64,000 bases of DNA, taken from contig NZ_CP076024.1 in assembly GCF_022788635.1 (NCBI RefSeq), forward strand, positions 2,294,001-2,358,000, written 5' to 3'. A program made the translations under genes and the position numbers. Below the pieces are notes generated by a model that worked only from the letters and a program-made list of their open reading frames with translations, was not told where the DNA came from and did not search any database. Source of the DNA: Methylobacter sp. S3L5C (lineage in GTDB: Bacteria > Pseudomonadota > Gammaproteobacteria > Methylococcales > Methylomonadaceae). Below, piece by piece: positions 56,270-64,000 of the stretch. The stretch's first letter is position 1, and each line of letters begins with the position of its first letter.

Positions 56270-56971
56270 TTAATGCGCGTGCTCATGATTATGGTCATGA
56301 ACAGGTTCAGGCTCGGGTTTCGGCTCCGGTTGCAGCTCATCGGCATGTTGATGCTCGTCGCCGTGATCATGATCATGACCGACTTCAGTAACGGGAACTG
56401 CTTTAACAGCAACGCCGTATTGATAAACCATTAAACCGCCCAAGTCAGCGCCCAGTACCATAAGCACGCACAGTAACGCTGAACATAACAAAAACAAGCT
56501 GTTAGCCGCGCCCCGAATCAACGTGCCGCTTGCCATTCGCCAAACTGACAACAGCACTGCCAAAGCAAGTACTGCTATACCAAAATGTTCATGACGCTCC
56601 ATAATTTCATGGACATTGCCGCCGTGTACGACAGAATCTGCGGCAATAAAACCTGCAATTACAGTAAATGTAGCAGCGAGGGTACCAATATAAAGAAACC
56701 AACTGGCAACATTGCGCCAATGTGATTTGTTTGCCAATGTGGCAATGACATCCAAAACAAAAAAAGCCGACAAAAAGGCAAGAGGAAAATGCACCAGCAA
56801 GGGGTGAATATTATCCATGCCGGCTATTCCCGGTAAAATGGAAGAAAAAATAGCTGCGGGCTCTTGAGTCGTCAGACTCTCAAAAAAAGCCAGCAGGCTT
56901 GAGATACTTTCTACAATACCGCCGTCGTGGTCGGCTCCACCATGAATCTGAAAAGATAAAAAGTTATTCAT
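56270..56971 (-). CDS. DUF2231 membrane protein with His-rich tail
   Basis: 233 residues. Four TM segments (from about residue 57: [20 protein letters not shown], then others to about 175) match DUF2231. The C-terminus is a His/Glu/Asp-rich tail ([11 protein letters not shown] and HDHNHEHAH), probably binding Zn, Cu or Ni. The family is often found with haem or metal-related redox proteins; here an MsrAB gene follows after 53 bases. Confidence 0.82.
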   Translation of the reverse strand: MNNFLSFQIHGGADHDGGIVESISSLLAFFESLTTQEPAAIFSSILPGIAGMDNIHPLLVHFPLAFLSAFFVLDVIATLANKSHWRNVASWFLYIGTLAATFTVIAGFIAADSVVHGGNVHEIMERHEHFGIAVLALAVLLSVWRMASGTLIRGAANSLFLLCSALLCVLMVLGADLGGLMVYQYGVAVKAVPVTEVGHDHDHGDEHQHADELQPEPKPEPEPVHDHNHEHAH

Positions 56972-57113
56972 TGTTATTTTTTATTTAATGGGTAAAAGGA
57001 ACAATCTACTTGAAATTTGGTTAATTGCAAATAAACAGGATTAACGTGTAAGTAGTTAAGGGATACAACACTTGATTAAAAAATCATCCACTGTAGGGCG
57101 TTCCATCAAAGCC

Positions 57114-57932
57114 TTAGGTGCTTTCATCATGTCGCTTGGCATCAATCGGTAATTTAGCAAAGATGGGGTGTTTACTGATGCCATAGTGTTCCGGGTAGTA
57201 AACTGCACCCAGATACAAACCATCAGGTGGTGCGGTTATGCCGCCCAATTTGCGACTTTTAACATCAAGCAGTTCTTGCGTCCACGCTACTGGTTGTTTT
57301 TCCGAGCCTATCGCCATTAGCACCCCGGCGATATTTCTAACCATGTGATGTAAAAAAGCATTGGCGGAAATATCGATAATAACGTTGTCACCTTGCCGAT
57401 AGACATCAATAAAGTGCATCGCCCGAAAAGGGCTTTTGGATTGACAGCCTTGTGCCCTAAACGATGAGAAATCATGTTTGCCGATTAAGTATTGCGCCGC
57501 TTCGTGCATTTTTTCGACATCCAGCGGTGCATGACACCAGGTCACTTGCTCGCGTAATAACGCTGATTTAATAGGCCGATTGAGAATGATGTAGCGATAA
57601 AAACGGGCGATGGCACTGTATCTGGCGTGGAAATCACCTACCGCTTCTTTAACCCAAGTGATTCTGACATCATCCGGCAGATTGCTGTTACCGCCCAGTA
57701 TCCAGGCATGAAGTTCGCGTTCTATGGTGACGTCAAAATGGATAACCTGCTCAAGCGCATGGACACCGGAGTCGGTTCTTCCTGCACACTGCACGATAAC
57801 CGAATGATTAGCAACTTTTGATAACGCCTGTTCAACAACTTGTTGAACACTGCGTTGATTGTTTTGCCTCTGCCAGCCCGAAAAATTGCTGCCATCGTAT
57901 TCAATCCCTAAAACCAAGCGCGTTTTATCCAT
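57114..57932 (-). CDS. truA: tRNA pseudouridine(38-40) synthase
   Basis: 272 residues from the ATG at 57932 (MDKTRLVLGIEYDGSNFSGW); the frame extends upstream into the L,D-transpeptidase gene. Catalytic Asp in CAGRTDSGVHA (about residues 47-57). Modifies uridines 38-40 of tRNA anticodon arms. Overlaps the transpeptidase gene by 8 bases. The stop is followed by about 55 bases that read as open in another frame, but no gene is supported. Confidence 0.95.
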   Translation of the reverse strand: MDKTRLVLGIEYDGSNFSGWQRQNNQRSVQQVVEQALSKVANHSVIVQCAGRTDSGVHALEQVIHFDVTIERELHAWILGGNSNLPDDVRITWVKEAVGDFHARYSAIARFYRYIILNRPIKSALLREQVTWCHAPLDVEKMHEAAQYLIGKHDFSSFRAQGCQSKSPFRAMHFIDVYRQGDNVIIDISANAFLHHMVRNIAGVLMAIGSEKQPVAWTQELLDVKSRKLGGITAPPDGLYLGAVYYPEHYGISKHPIFAKLPIDAKRHDEST

Positions 57933-58431
57933 GAATATAAACCTTAATCCCTGCATCCACCCGATTAAACAAATCCAGCATGTCGGCATTATTCATACGA
58001 ATACAGCCATGCGACTCAGGTTTGTCGGTCATTAACTCATCAGGACAACCGTGGATATAAATGTAACGCCACGTACTATCAACTTTACCATAACGGTTTT
58101 TGCCCGGCTCCAAGCCGCCTAACCATAAAATACGGGTTAACATCCAGTCGCGCTGCGGATATTGCTTGCTCAGATCGGTAGTGTAAATTTCACCGGTGGC
58201 ACGTCTGCCGATAAATACGGCATTTAACGGCTGGCCAGTACCAATTTTAGCCCGGATTTTGTGCCAGCCTGTTGGCGTGCATTCACTGCCCATCAGTTCG
58301 CCGCTGCCATTTTTGGCGGTGGAAACGGGGTAACACCGCACGCTGTTGCCATTTACATAAATTGTCAATTGCTGACTGGCGATATCAATATCCAGATAAT
58401 CCTGTACCTCCATTGCCTTATTATTTTTCAT
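57925..58431 (-). CDS. L,D-transpeptidase (YkuD domain) without visible signal peptide
   Basis: 168 residues, a YkuD domain over the whole length. Catalytic motif IHGCPDELMTDKPESHGCIR, with the catalytic Cys in SHGCIRM (about residue 140). Members crosslink peptidoglycan 3-3 or attach lipoproteins, but no export signal is visible, so location is uncertain. Starts with ATG at 58431, preceded by GATCA; downstream truA overlaps by 8 bases. Confidence 0.87.
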   Translation of the reverse strand: MKNNKAMEVQDYLDIDIASQQLTIYVNGNSVRCYPVSTAKNGSGELMGSECTPTGWHKIRAKIGTGQPLNAVFIGRRATGEIYTTDLSKQYPQRDWMLTRILWLGGLEPGKNRYGKVDSTWRYIYIHGCPDELMTDKPESHGCIRMNNADMLDLFNRVDAGIKVYIHG

Positions 58432-58524
58432 TGATCATCCAAACTTTATTCCCATCAGAACACTTAGACTTAAGCCATGCATCATAAAGCAATATGAGTT
58501 AAAAAGTTAGCGGGGGTTGGGTGC

Positions 58525-58685
58525 GTACTGCGTATATTTGGAGTTTAATATGGGCCAGCTCACCATTTATATGATACTCGACGTGATTTAGTGGTTTATC
58601 TACTGCTGTCAGGCGGCGTAAATCAACTCAAAAACGTGATATCAAGCATGCCATAGTTATGGCTCTTACCTTACCAAAGGATTAA
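58525..58685 (+). pseudogene. Decayed RelE-type toxin gene, C-terminal part
   Basis: In the plus frame, TAT GGG CCA (58549) onward translates to YGPAHHLYDTRRDLVVYLLL and then SGG, the C-terminal core of addiction-module killer proteins; an in-frame TAA precedes it at 58546. After 58617 the frame shifts; with a two-base skip, AAATCAACT (58620) continues as KSTQKRDIKHAIVMALTLPK with a stop at 58683-58685. Thus a stop codon plus a frameshift destroy the gene, and the N-terminal half is missing. Confidence 0.7.
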
Positions 58686-58689
58686 TACG

Positions 58690-58860
58690 ATGACCAATTT
58701 TACCTACTTTGACGCAGCTGATTATCTTGATAATGAAGAAACCATTGCGGCCTATCTGACAGAGGCGCTTGAAGATTCTGATATGTTTATTGTTGCCGTG
58801 AAGACTGAAACCCGTGCGCGTGGTATCACACAACTGGCTAAAGATAGCGGCCCTGGATAG
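58690..58860 (+). pseudogene. Truncated HigA-type addiction-module antidote gene
   Basis: 56 codons: MTNFTYFDAADYLDNEETIA at the start, then AYLTEALEDSDMFIVAVKTE and TRARGITQLAKDSG, the N-terminal 55 residues of the antidote family. The HTH continuation (normally GLSRESLYKAL) is lost after SGPG and a stop. Starts 4 bases after the toxin remnant, the usual toxin-first order for this family. Confidence 0.7.
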
Positions 58861-59177
58861 GGCAGCGCGAAACCCAACGCATAAGGAATCAATGATGATG
58901 GGTTTCGGCTATCGTCTCTACTCATTCTAAGCGCTGCATGAGGCTACTTGTTGATAATATTAGTCATGAATAATAAAAATATTTGGCTATCTTAATCGAC
59001 AGCGAATATAAATAATACAATGGGAGCACAAAAGTTATGTATTACAATCAAGATAATGTGATTTTGCAAGATCTGACCCTTTGTCCCTCCTTTTTTATTG
59101 GTTTCCACTCAATAATAGCCATTGTCTCCTTGGTATGATATTTTAGTACTTATATAAGCACTAAAAGAGGTCTAAAT
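58861..59177. other. Gap between decayed and intact toxin-antitoxin modules
   Basis: About 317 bases without a gene. A short stretch near 59070-59100 (GACCCTTTGTCCCTCC) looks like common insertion-sequence debris, but no element end is proven. A TATTTTAGTACTTATATAAG stretch near 59140 may hold the promoter of the intact module. Confidence 0.4.
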
Positions 59178-59441
59178 ATGAATACTATTCCTGCTCAAGA
59201 GATCAAACGGCGTGGAATTACCGCTGTGGATGATCTAATTATTAAAGGTGATGTCCATGTGATTCGAAATAATCAGCCGCATTACGTGGTAGTGCTCGAA
59301 GCTCGTTATCAAGCGTTACTTGAAGCAGAGAATGAGGCTTACATGGCACGGTTGCTGGCTTCGATGGAGGATCTGCGTGTAGGTCGAGTGCATCGTGGCT
59401 CAGCGGCAGAACTGCTTGAAGAACTGAAAATAGTAGATTGA
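59178..59441 (+). CDS. Phd/YefM-type antitoxin
   Basis: 87 residues. N-terminal NTIPAQEIKRRGITAVDDLI and VIRNNQPHYVVVLEARYQALLE match Phd/YefM-type antitoxins, DNA-binding N-terminus and toxin-neutralising C-terminus. Precedes the toxin by 3 bases in the antitoxin-first order. AAGAGGTCTAAAT before the ATG gives a good ribosome site. A RelB-like relation is an alternative. Confidence 0.85.
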   Translation: MNTIPAQEIKRRGITAVDDLIIKGDVHVIRNNQPHYVVVLEARYQALLEAENEAYMARLLASMEDLRVGRVHRGSAAELLEELKIVD

Positions 59442-59444
59442 CGC

Positions 59445-59720
59445 ATGTACACACTTGTCTGGACTGCAAGTTTCACACGAACAGCCGGAAAATTTCTCAA
59501 ACAACATTCAGAATTAAGAGAAAAATTTGCTGCAATTCTGGGTGATTTGGAACGAGATCCTTTTCAACCGCACCTTCGTTATCACCATCTTGGCGGAAAG
59601 CTAAAAAATATACAGGCGGTCAGTATCACCTCTAGTTATCGCCTTACCTTAACCTTAGTGCTTTCAGATCAGGACATCATCTTGCTTGATGTCGGCAGCC
59701 ATGACGATGTATATCGATAA
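59445..59720 (+). CDS. RelE/ParE-type toxin (YafQ-like)
   Basis: 91 residues, single RelE fold. YTLVWTASFTRTAGKFLKQH at the start, FQPHLRYHHLGGKLKNIQAV, SSYRLTLTLV, and the C-terminal IILLDVGSHDDVYR, the His-x-x-Val-Tyr-Arg ending typical of mRNA-interferase toxins such as YafQ. Likely ribosome-dependent mRNA cleavage, inferred from family. Forms an intact two-gene module with the upstream antitoxin. Confidence 0.87.
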   Translation: MYTLVWTASFTRTAGKFLKQHSELREKFAAILGDLERDPFQPHLRYHHLGGKLKNIQAVSITSSYRLTLTLVLSDQDIILLDVGSHDDVYR

Positions 59721-59843
59721 AAGGCGTTTATAATAAGGTAACCGGTAGGGTAGATTCTTTATTGGATAGCAATTAGCCTCGAGGTAACAATTCATGCGGC
59801 GCAATACACTCCGCTATTGCGCCCTACATAATAACGGCGTTAT

Positions 59844-61178
59844 TTATTTTTCAAACAAGGCTATCGATTCAACATGTCCGGTTTGCGGAAACATATCCAT
59901 CACGCCGGCTTTAACCAGTTTATAACCCAGTTCATTAACCAGGATTCCGGCATCGCGGGCTAGGGTTGAAGGATTACAGGAGACATAAATAATCTGCTCG
60001 GGTTGCCATTTTTTAAAATGTTGCAACACATCGGAAGCTCCTGCTCTGGAAGGATCCATCATGATTTTAGTAAATTTTTGCTTGGCCCAGGGCTGATCGT
60101 CAAGATCTTTGCTTAAATCGGCGGCATAAAATTCGGCATTGGTAATACCATTATGACGGGCATTTTCTTTGGCATGATTAACCAACGGTTGATCGCCTTC
60201 TACACCAACAACCTTGCCGGCAAATTTTGCCAGCGGTAAGGTAAAATTACCCAAGCCGCAAAACAAATCCAGTACGGTATCGTCTTTAGTCAGCTTTAAT
60301 GTTTCCAACACCCGGTTAATCATTTGCCGGTTAATTTCGTAATTAACCTGGGTAAACATGGCGGGCCTGAATTTAAACTCCAGGTCCAGATCGGGCAGGG
60401 CATAAGTAGGTATCACTTCCGGTTCGCCATCCAGAGGCACAATGGTATCGGGGCCTTTCGGTTGCAGGCAGAGACTTAAATTATGTTCATGGCCAAAAGC
60501 CCGCATCTTTTCCTTATCGGCATCGGTTGGCGGTTCCAGAACCCGAAAAGACAATACGCATTGGTCATCACCAATCGCTACTTCTATCTGTGGAATTTTA
60601 TCCCGGATGGTTAATTCAGCGATCATTTCCCCCAAGGCTACCATCTTGGTACCCACCATTGGGTGCATAACAATACAGTTATCAATTTCGGCTAAATAGG
60701 GATGGCGTCTTTCCCTGAAACCAACTAGGGCCCGATTTTTTTTGGCAACGTATTTAACTCCCATACGTGCTTTTCGGCGATAACCCCAATGCGGGCCTTT
60801 TAAGGGTTCCCATAGTTCAGGTAAATCAACTTTGCCGATGCGTTTAAATTGCTCTGCCAGTAATTCTTGCTTGATTCTGATCTGTGCAGACGATTCGACA
60901 TGCTGAAAGCTGCAACCGCCGCAGACGCCATAATGCGGACACAAAGCATCGACCCGGTCGGCAGCGCGACTTAACAGTTTAACAACTTTACCTTCGGCAT
61001 AATCCTTACGGCTGTCGGTATAGACAAACTCGACTTCTTCACCCGGCAGAGCCTCATCAATAAATATCACTTTGCCATCAACATGACCAACGCCACGACC
61101 GTCATGAGCCAGGGATTCTATGGTAATTTTAATCGGCGTTTCCGAGAAGGTTTTCTTTCTTAATCGTTTCCTAGCCAT
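59844..61178 (-). CDS. rlmD: 23S rRNA (uracil(1939)-C(5))-methyltransferase RlmD
   Basis: 444 residues from the ATG at 61178 (MARKRLRKKTFSETPIKI). TRAM domain, 4Fe-4S cysteines in CPHYGVCGGCSFQHV, SAM motif DLFCGLGNFTLPLA and catalytic SCNPSTLARD with the nucleophilic Cys. Methylates U1939 of 23S rRNA. The start codon follows the DUF1318 stop with a 3-base overlap region, so they may be cotranscribed. Confidence 0.93.
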   Translation of the reverse strand: MARKRLRKKTFSETPIKITIESLAHDGRGVGHVDGKVIFIDEALPGEEVEFVYTDSRKDYAEGKVVKLLSRAADRVDALCPHYGVCGGCSFQHVESSAQIRIKQELLAEQFKRIGKVDLPELWEPLKGPHWGYRRKARMGVKYVAKKNRALVGFRERRHPYLAEIDNCIVMHPMVGTKMVALGEMIAELTIRDKIPQIEVAIGDDQCVLSFRVLEPPTDADKEKMRAFGHEHNLSLCLQPKGPDTIVPLDGEPEVIPTYALPDLDLEFKFRPAMFTQVNYEINRQMINRVLETLKLTKDDTVLDLFCGLGNFTLPLAKFAGKVVGVEGDQPLVNHAKENARHNGITNAEFYAADLSKDLDDQPWAKQKFTKIMMDPSRAGASDVLQHFKKWQPEQIIYVSCNPSTLARDAGILVNELGYKLVKAGVMDMFPQTGHVESIALFEK

Positions 61179-61180
61179 GC

Positions 61181-61768
61181 TTATTTCTGCTTCCAAGTTC
61201 CAGAGGATTGATACCACCAGCCAGCTTGAGCATTACTCACCCAGCTGGCGGCAAAAGTTGATTTAATTTGTGTAGCCCAATCAGGATGGCCGTTTGCATT
61301 GGCAATCGCCTGATACAGGTTTTGCCGATCGGCATTTTCCGCAGCGATCAGTGTATTAAGCTGATTTCTGTCTTTAAGCGGCACGCTCGCCGCATCTCTG
61401 ACGGCTAAAAAACCGTCGGCTTGAATGCCAATAAGCCCCGCAGCATAAAAAGTTTGCAGGGTGGCAAAACGGGTTGCCATGGTTGCCCGTAATTGTCTGA
61501 TTTGGGGACTATCAATGCTTAAGTCAGCACCGTCTGCCTGTGCCGGTGAGATCACCACATTGATGGCAGAATCCAGCAATTTATAAGCTGCTATTTCCCA
61601 ATTCGTTAAACCGGCCTTGGGCTTTAGTTCTTGTTTGGGTGGCGTAATACTTTGGATATCCTTGATGATTTCATCGGCCGCTTTTTCAGCCGCAGCGGCA
61701 GGAAAGTAAATATTAATGGTGACACAGGCGGTCAATAATAACGCCCCCAATACTGATAGCTTTCTCAT
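61181..61768 (-). CDS. DUF1318 (YdbL-like) lipoprotein
   Basis: 195 residues from the ATG at 61768, which has GGAGAG upstream; a TTG at 61780 would extend the frame. Lipobox LLTAC at residue 18. The segment VTINIYFPAAAAEKAADEII after it recalls the beta-strand tail of YnbE, while the C-terminal third (NQLNTLIAAENADRQNLYQ, then QAGWWYQSSGTWKQK) is a YdbL-type DUF1318 domain. It thus looks like a YnbE-YdbL fusion. Downstream of a YdbH-like gene, as in E. coli ydbH-ynbE-ydbL. Confidence 0.8.
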   Translation of the reverse strand: MRKLSVLGALLLTACVTINIYFPAAAAEKAADEIIKDIQSITPPKQELKPKAGLTNWEIAAYKLLDSAINVVISPAQADGADLSIDSPQIRQLRATMATRFATLQTFYAAGLIGIQADGFLAVRDAASVPLKDRNQLNTLIAAENADRQNLYQAIANANGHPDWATQIKSTFAASWVSNAQAGWWYQSSGTWKQK

Positions 61769-61781
61769 AATGCTCTCCAAA

Positions 61782-63821
61782 TTATTTTACGATCACTTCA
61801 TCTGTTGTCGAAATGCGTTTTAAACGTTCCATTAGTACAGTCCAGTCAAGTCGGGGATTATAGCCGATTACATCAAGTCGTGGCAGACCGCCGCCGGTAA
61901 TAATGGCATAACCCTCAGGGACAGCTTTTACCCCCATCATCTGGCATACCCCATCATGCAGATAGCAACCCAAGCCTATTTTGTCATAGCCAAAGGTTTC
62001 AAAGATATTTAAAAAACTTCTTGATAGTATATCTGAGGCGCCACCACCGCCAATGCTGGCGATGTTTTTTACCGCTTTTTGGCTGATTCTGTGCCGGGAA
62101 TCATCATCATCGGGTGTTCCCAACCACGCGTAAAAACTGACCGGATGCCAGTTTTCCAAAGACAATTGCCTGACAAATCCCGATAACTTACCGGTAATAC
62201 CGCCAAAATCAAACTTGCCCGTCAACTGATCCAAATCCAGATTATTAATTTCCAGGTCACTATAAAAGCTGGGGAAATCAGTAAATAATCCTGATGAGGC
62301 CAGTTTGGTCACTTTAATCTCACCGTCAAAAACATTGATGAGCAATTCCCCGTCCAAATTAAGCGTTTTATTGCGGTACTCAACCTTTGGAATATTGCCA
62401 CTGATGGTGCCGGATAACGGTGTCCAATTTAACGCTTTCGACCACTTTTCCAGGGAAACATTGGTTAGGCTACCGGCAAAGGAAATTTCCGGTTCATCCT
62501 GTTTTTTTGCTTGCCAGTCCAATTGATTAATAGCGATTACGCCACCCAAAAAAGGCAGACGAGGTTTTTTAAGTAAGGTAAAACTGTTGGCACGAGTTAG
62601 AAATACCAGTTCGGCACGGCCGATAGGTAAGGCATGTAGTTGTAGTTGCTGCCAGGTAAACGTTGACGGTTGCTTAAAGGTCTCATTAATCGACCAGTTA
62701 ATCGTGCCAAAGCCACCCTCAACTTTGAAGCGTTCGGCAGGGTCGTTAACTGCCAATTTATTAACAATGGCTGTCAAGGTGGTTAATGAATCCTGAGCAA
62801 TGGACATATCGGCGTTTAAGGTACCCGCCAAAGTAATGCCCGCTAATGGGGTTTGTTCGAAAAAGGGCTTTAAGTAAATGGCCGATAACTTTTGCAGATC
62901 ATCGCTATGTAACGATAACCCGGCTTGTTCAAGTTTTATGCCTTTGTCATAGTCAACGATTGCACGACCGTTTATTGCCAACGTATTTGCCTGTTGATAA
63001 TTGGCATAGATTATATTCACTCGGGTTTTGTTGGAACTCCAGTTGCCTTGTGCAGCAAAAATTAGGGGTTGTTGGTTTGCTTCCAGATAAAGCGGTTCAA
63101 CATATAAAGCGCCATCAGTAAAGCGGGTCTGGCTTTGCCATTGCCACAAGTCCTGATGGTTTTGTGCTTTTAATTTTGTCTGTAAAGTTAATGCTTCAGT
63201 AGCAAACTTGCCATCTTTGGTTTGTACTGTCATGCCGTTTATTTCGCTGGTTAAACTGAAATAATCTATAAGTGAGTGATGACCGGATGCGCTTAACTGT
63301 AAATTAACGCGGCCACTTTTTAAGGTAAACGGCACAGGTTTAAATAGTTTTTGCAGTAACTCGGCGTCGACCCCTTTGGCATTAATTCGTAGCTTCCATT
63401 GGTTGTCTTGTTCTTCAGCATTAACAGATATGAGGCCACCGGCCAGTTGTAAACGGGTTAATTTTAAGGTGCTGTGTTTGTCTTTGATATGAAAAGAAAA
63501 ATTGGCCGTTGGCGATTGCCATTGCTTTGAACTTAATTTTGCGCGGCCTTGTGTACACAATAACTCGTTAGCTTGCCAGCTAAAAGAAGTGCACTGGATA
63601 TTGACCAAATTCAGATCATCAAACGGTTTTGGCAAACGTAATTGTTTGATTGTTACGGTTAGTTTTTGTGGGTTTTTGCTCAGGTCAGTTAAAGCAACAT
63701 GAATACCCTGTAATTTCCAGCCACCGGCTTCCATGCTGCCAATAGTAAAGGAGGCATTATCCAGTGCCGCTGCTGTGGCGCTGAATAAGAAAAGAACAAC
63801 AGCCAGGATGAACCTCGGCAT
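61782..63821 (-). CDS. YdbH-like AsmA-superfamily protein
   Basis: 679 residues, signal peptide (MPRFILAVVLFLFSATAAAL). Long beta-rich body of repeated strands, as in YdbH/TamB/YhdP intermembrane lipid-transport bridges. The family's C-terminal region shows GFVRQLSLENWHPVSFYAWL and the final SIGGGGASDILSRSFLNIF and CYLHDGVCQMMG. Shorter than E. coli YdbH (about 880). Believed to span the periplasm and move phospholipids to the outer membrane together with YnbE/YdbL; the latter follows directly, 13 bases downstream. Confidence 0.82.
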   Translation of the reverse strand: MPRFILAVVLFLFSATAAALDNASFTIGSMEAGGWKLQGIHVALTDLSKNPQKLTVTIKQLRLPKPFDDLNLVNIQCTSFSWQANELLCTQGRAKLSSKQWQSPTANFSFHIKDKHSTLKLTRLQLAGGLISVNAEEQDNQWKLRINAKGVDAELLQKLFKPVPFTLKSGRVNLQLSASGHHSLIDYFSLTSEINGMTVQTKDGKFATEALTLQTKLKAQNHQDLWQWQSQTRFTDGALYVEPLYLEANQQPLIFAAQGNWSSNKTRVNIIYANYQQANTLAINGRAIVDYDKGIKLEQAGLSLHSDDLQKLSAIYLKPFFEQTPLAGITLAGTLNADMSIAQDSLTTLTAIVNKLAVNDPAERFKVEGGFGTINWSINETFKQPSTFTWQQLQLHALPIGRAELVFLTRANSFTLLKKPRLPFLGGVIAINQLDWQAKKQDEPEISFAGSLTNVSLEKWSKALNWTPLSGTISGNIPKVEYRNKTLNLDGELLINVFDGEIKVTKLASSGLFTDFPSFYSDLEINNLDLDQLTGKFDFGGITGKLSGFVRQLSLENWHPVSFYAWLGTPDDDDSRHRISQKAVKNIASIGGGGASDILSRSFLNIFETFGYDKIGLGCYLHDGVCQMMGVKAVPEGYAIITGGGLPRLDVIGYNPRLDWTVLMERLKRISTTDEVIVK

Positions 63822-63892
63822 TAGGGTAAGAACCGGTAGCGCTTAAAAAGCCGGGAGTGGGTCTCTGTGATAATCACGACTAAAGTGATGCC

Positions 63893-63915
63893 GGTCGGGG
63901 CTTGTAATCCCGACC
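63893..63915. repeat. Hairpin repeat near the right edge
   Basis: GGTCGGG (63893-63899) and CCCGACC (63909-63915) form a perfect 7-bp stem, typical of dispersed palindromes. Confidence 0.5.
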
Positions 63916-63956
63916 GAAACGTTTGAAGATTTGAATAGCTTCCAAAACGTGAGTGC

Positions 63957-63973
63957 CGGAGTTGCAAACTCCG
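63957..63973. repeat. Second hairpin repeat near the right edge
   Basis: CGGAGT (63957-63962) and ACTCCG (63968-63973), 5-nt loop. Same intergenic stretch as the previous hairpin; both resemble REP-type units upstream of the ydbH-like gene. Confidence 0.45.
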
Positions 63974-64000
63974 TCATGCTTCAGAATATTGATAATTATG

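Noticed and set aside
57045-57116. Short coding-like stretch after truA on the minus strand (MMKAPKALMERPTVDD...)
   Set aside because: Only about 24 codons, overlaps the truA end, no family recognised; may be chance.
1-64000. CRISPR array, rRNA or tRNA genes
   Set aside because: No regularly spaced direct repeats and no cloverleaf-like or rRNA sequence noticed anywhere in the window.

Overview
The window looks like chromosomal DNA of a gammaproteobacterial methylotroph, most likely a methanotroph of the order Methylococcales. Evidence: a tetrahydromethanopterin/methanofuran-type cofactor operon (archaeal-type flavoprotein, archaeal-type dihydropteroate-synthase-like protein, DUF447 and MfnB) sits beside ordinary gammaproteobacterial genes (nlpD-rpoS, cysG, glnS, truA, rlmD). 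No methane or methanol oxidation genes lie in the window, so methylotrophy is inferred from the cofactor genes only. Base composition is moderate and no large foreign island is obvious.

Layout. 1-5.1 kb: truncated folP (minus) divergent from the four-gene C1-cofactor operon, then ispG. 5.1-6.3 kb: a gene-free stretch holding a palindromic repeat and a compact IS200/IS605-like element without any transposase or nuclease gene, whose interior folds like a guide-type (omega/HEARO) RNA with a perfect pseudoknot. 6.3-13 kb: signalling genes, namely a large double-sensor CheW protein, a DUF2956 protein, and a GGDEF-EAL protein translationally coupled to a PhnD-like periplasmic binding protein. 13.7-19.4 kb: a complete scpA-meaB-scpB-scpC (sleeping beauty mutase) operon linking succinyl-CoA and propionyl-CoA. 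19.4-31.9 kb: housekeeping and small operons (NnrS/DUF455, VanZ, GNAT-nitrilase, DnaJ-like/nlpD/rpoS, mobB-moeA, NAD-isocitrate dehydrogenase, argG, a small cytochrome c).

32.1-50.4 kb is an aryl-polyene-type biosynthetic cluster in two divergent arms. The minus arm holds a flavin-dependent halogenase-like protein, DUF3261 lipoprotein, ketosynthase, dehydratase, ketoreductase and a second ketosynthase. The plus arm holds a chain-length factor, acyltransferase, two acyl carrier proteins, a COG4648-type membrane protein, a ligase-dehydratase fusion, glycosyltransferase, LpxL-like acyltransferase, aromatic amino acid ammonia-lyase, thioesterase, LolA and an MMPL exporter, followed by a polysaccharide deacetylase. 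Together these would deaminate an aromatic amino acid, activate and extend the aryl acid on carrier proteins, and transfer and export a lipid-linked polyene pigment to the outer membrane.

50.4-64 kb: cysG, a TusA-like protein, glnS, a pair of tiny membrane proteins, an NTF2-like protein, an MsrAB fusion, DUF2231, an L,D-transpeptidase with truA, a toxin-antitoxin spot with one decayed and one intact module, rlmD, and a YdbL/YdbH-type outer-membrane lipid homeostasis pair. Short palindromic repeats are scattered through most of the intergenic spaces.
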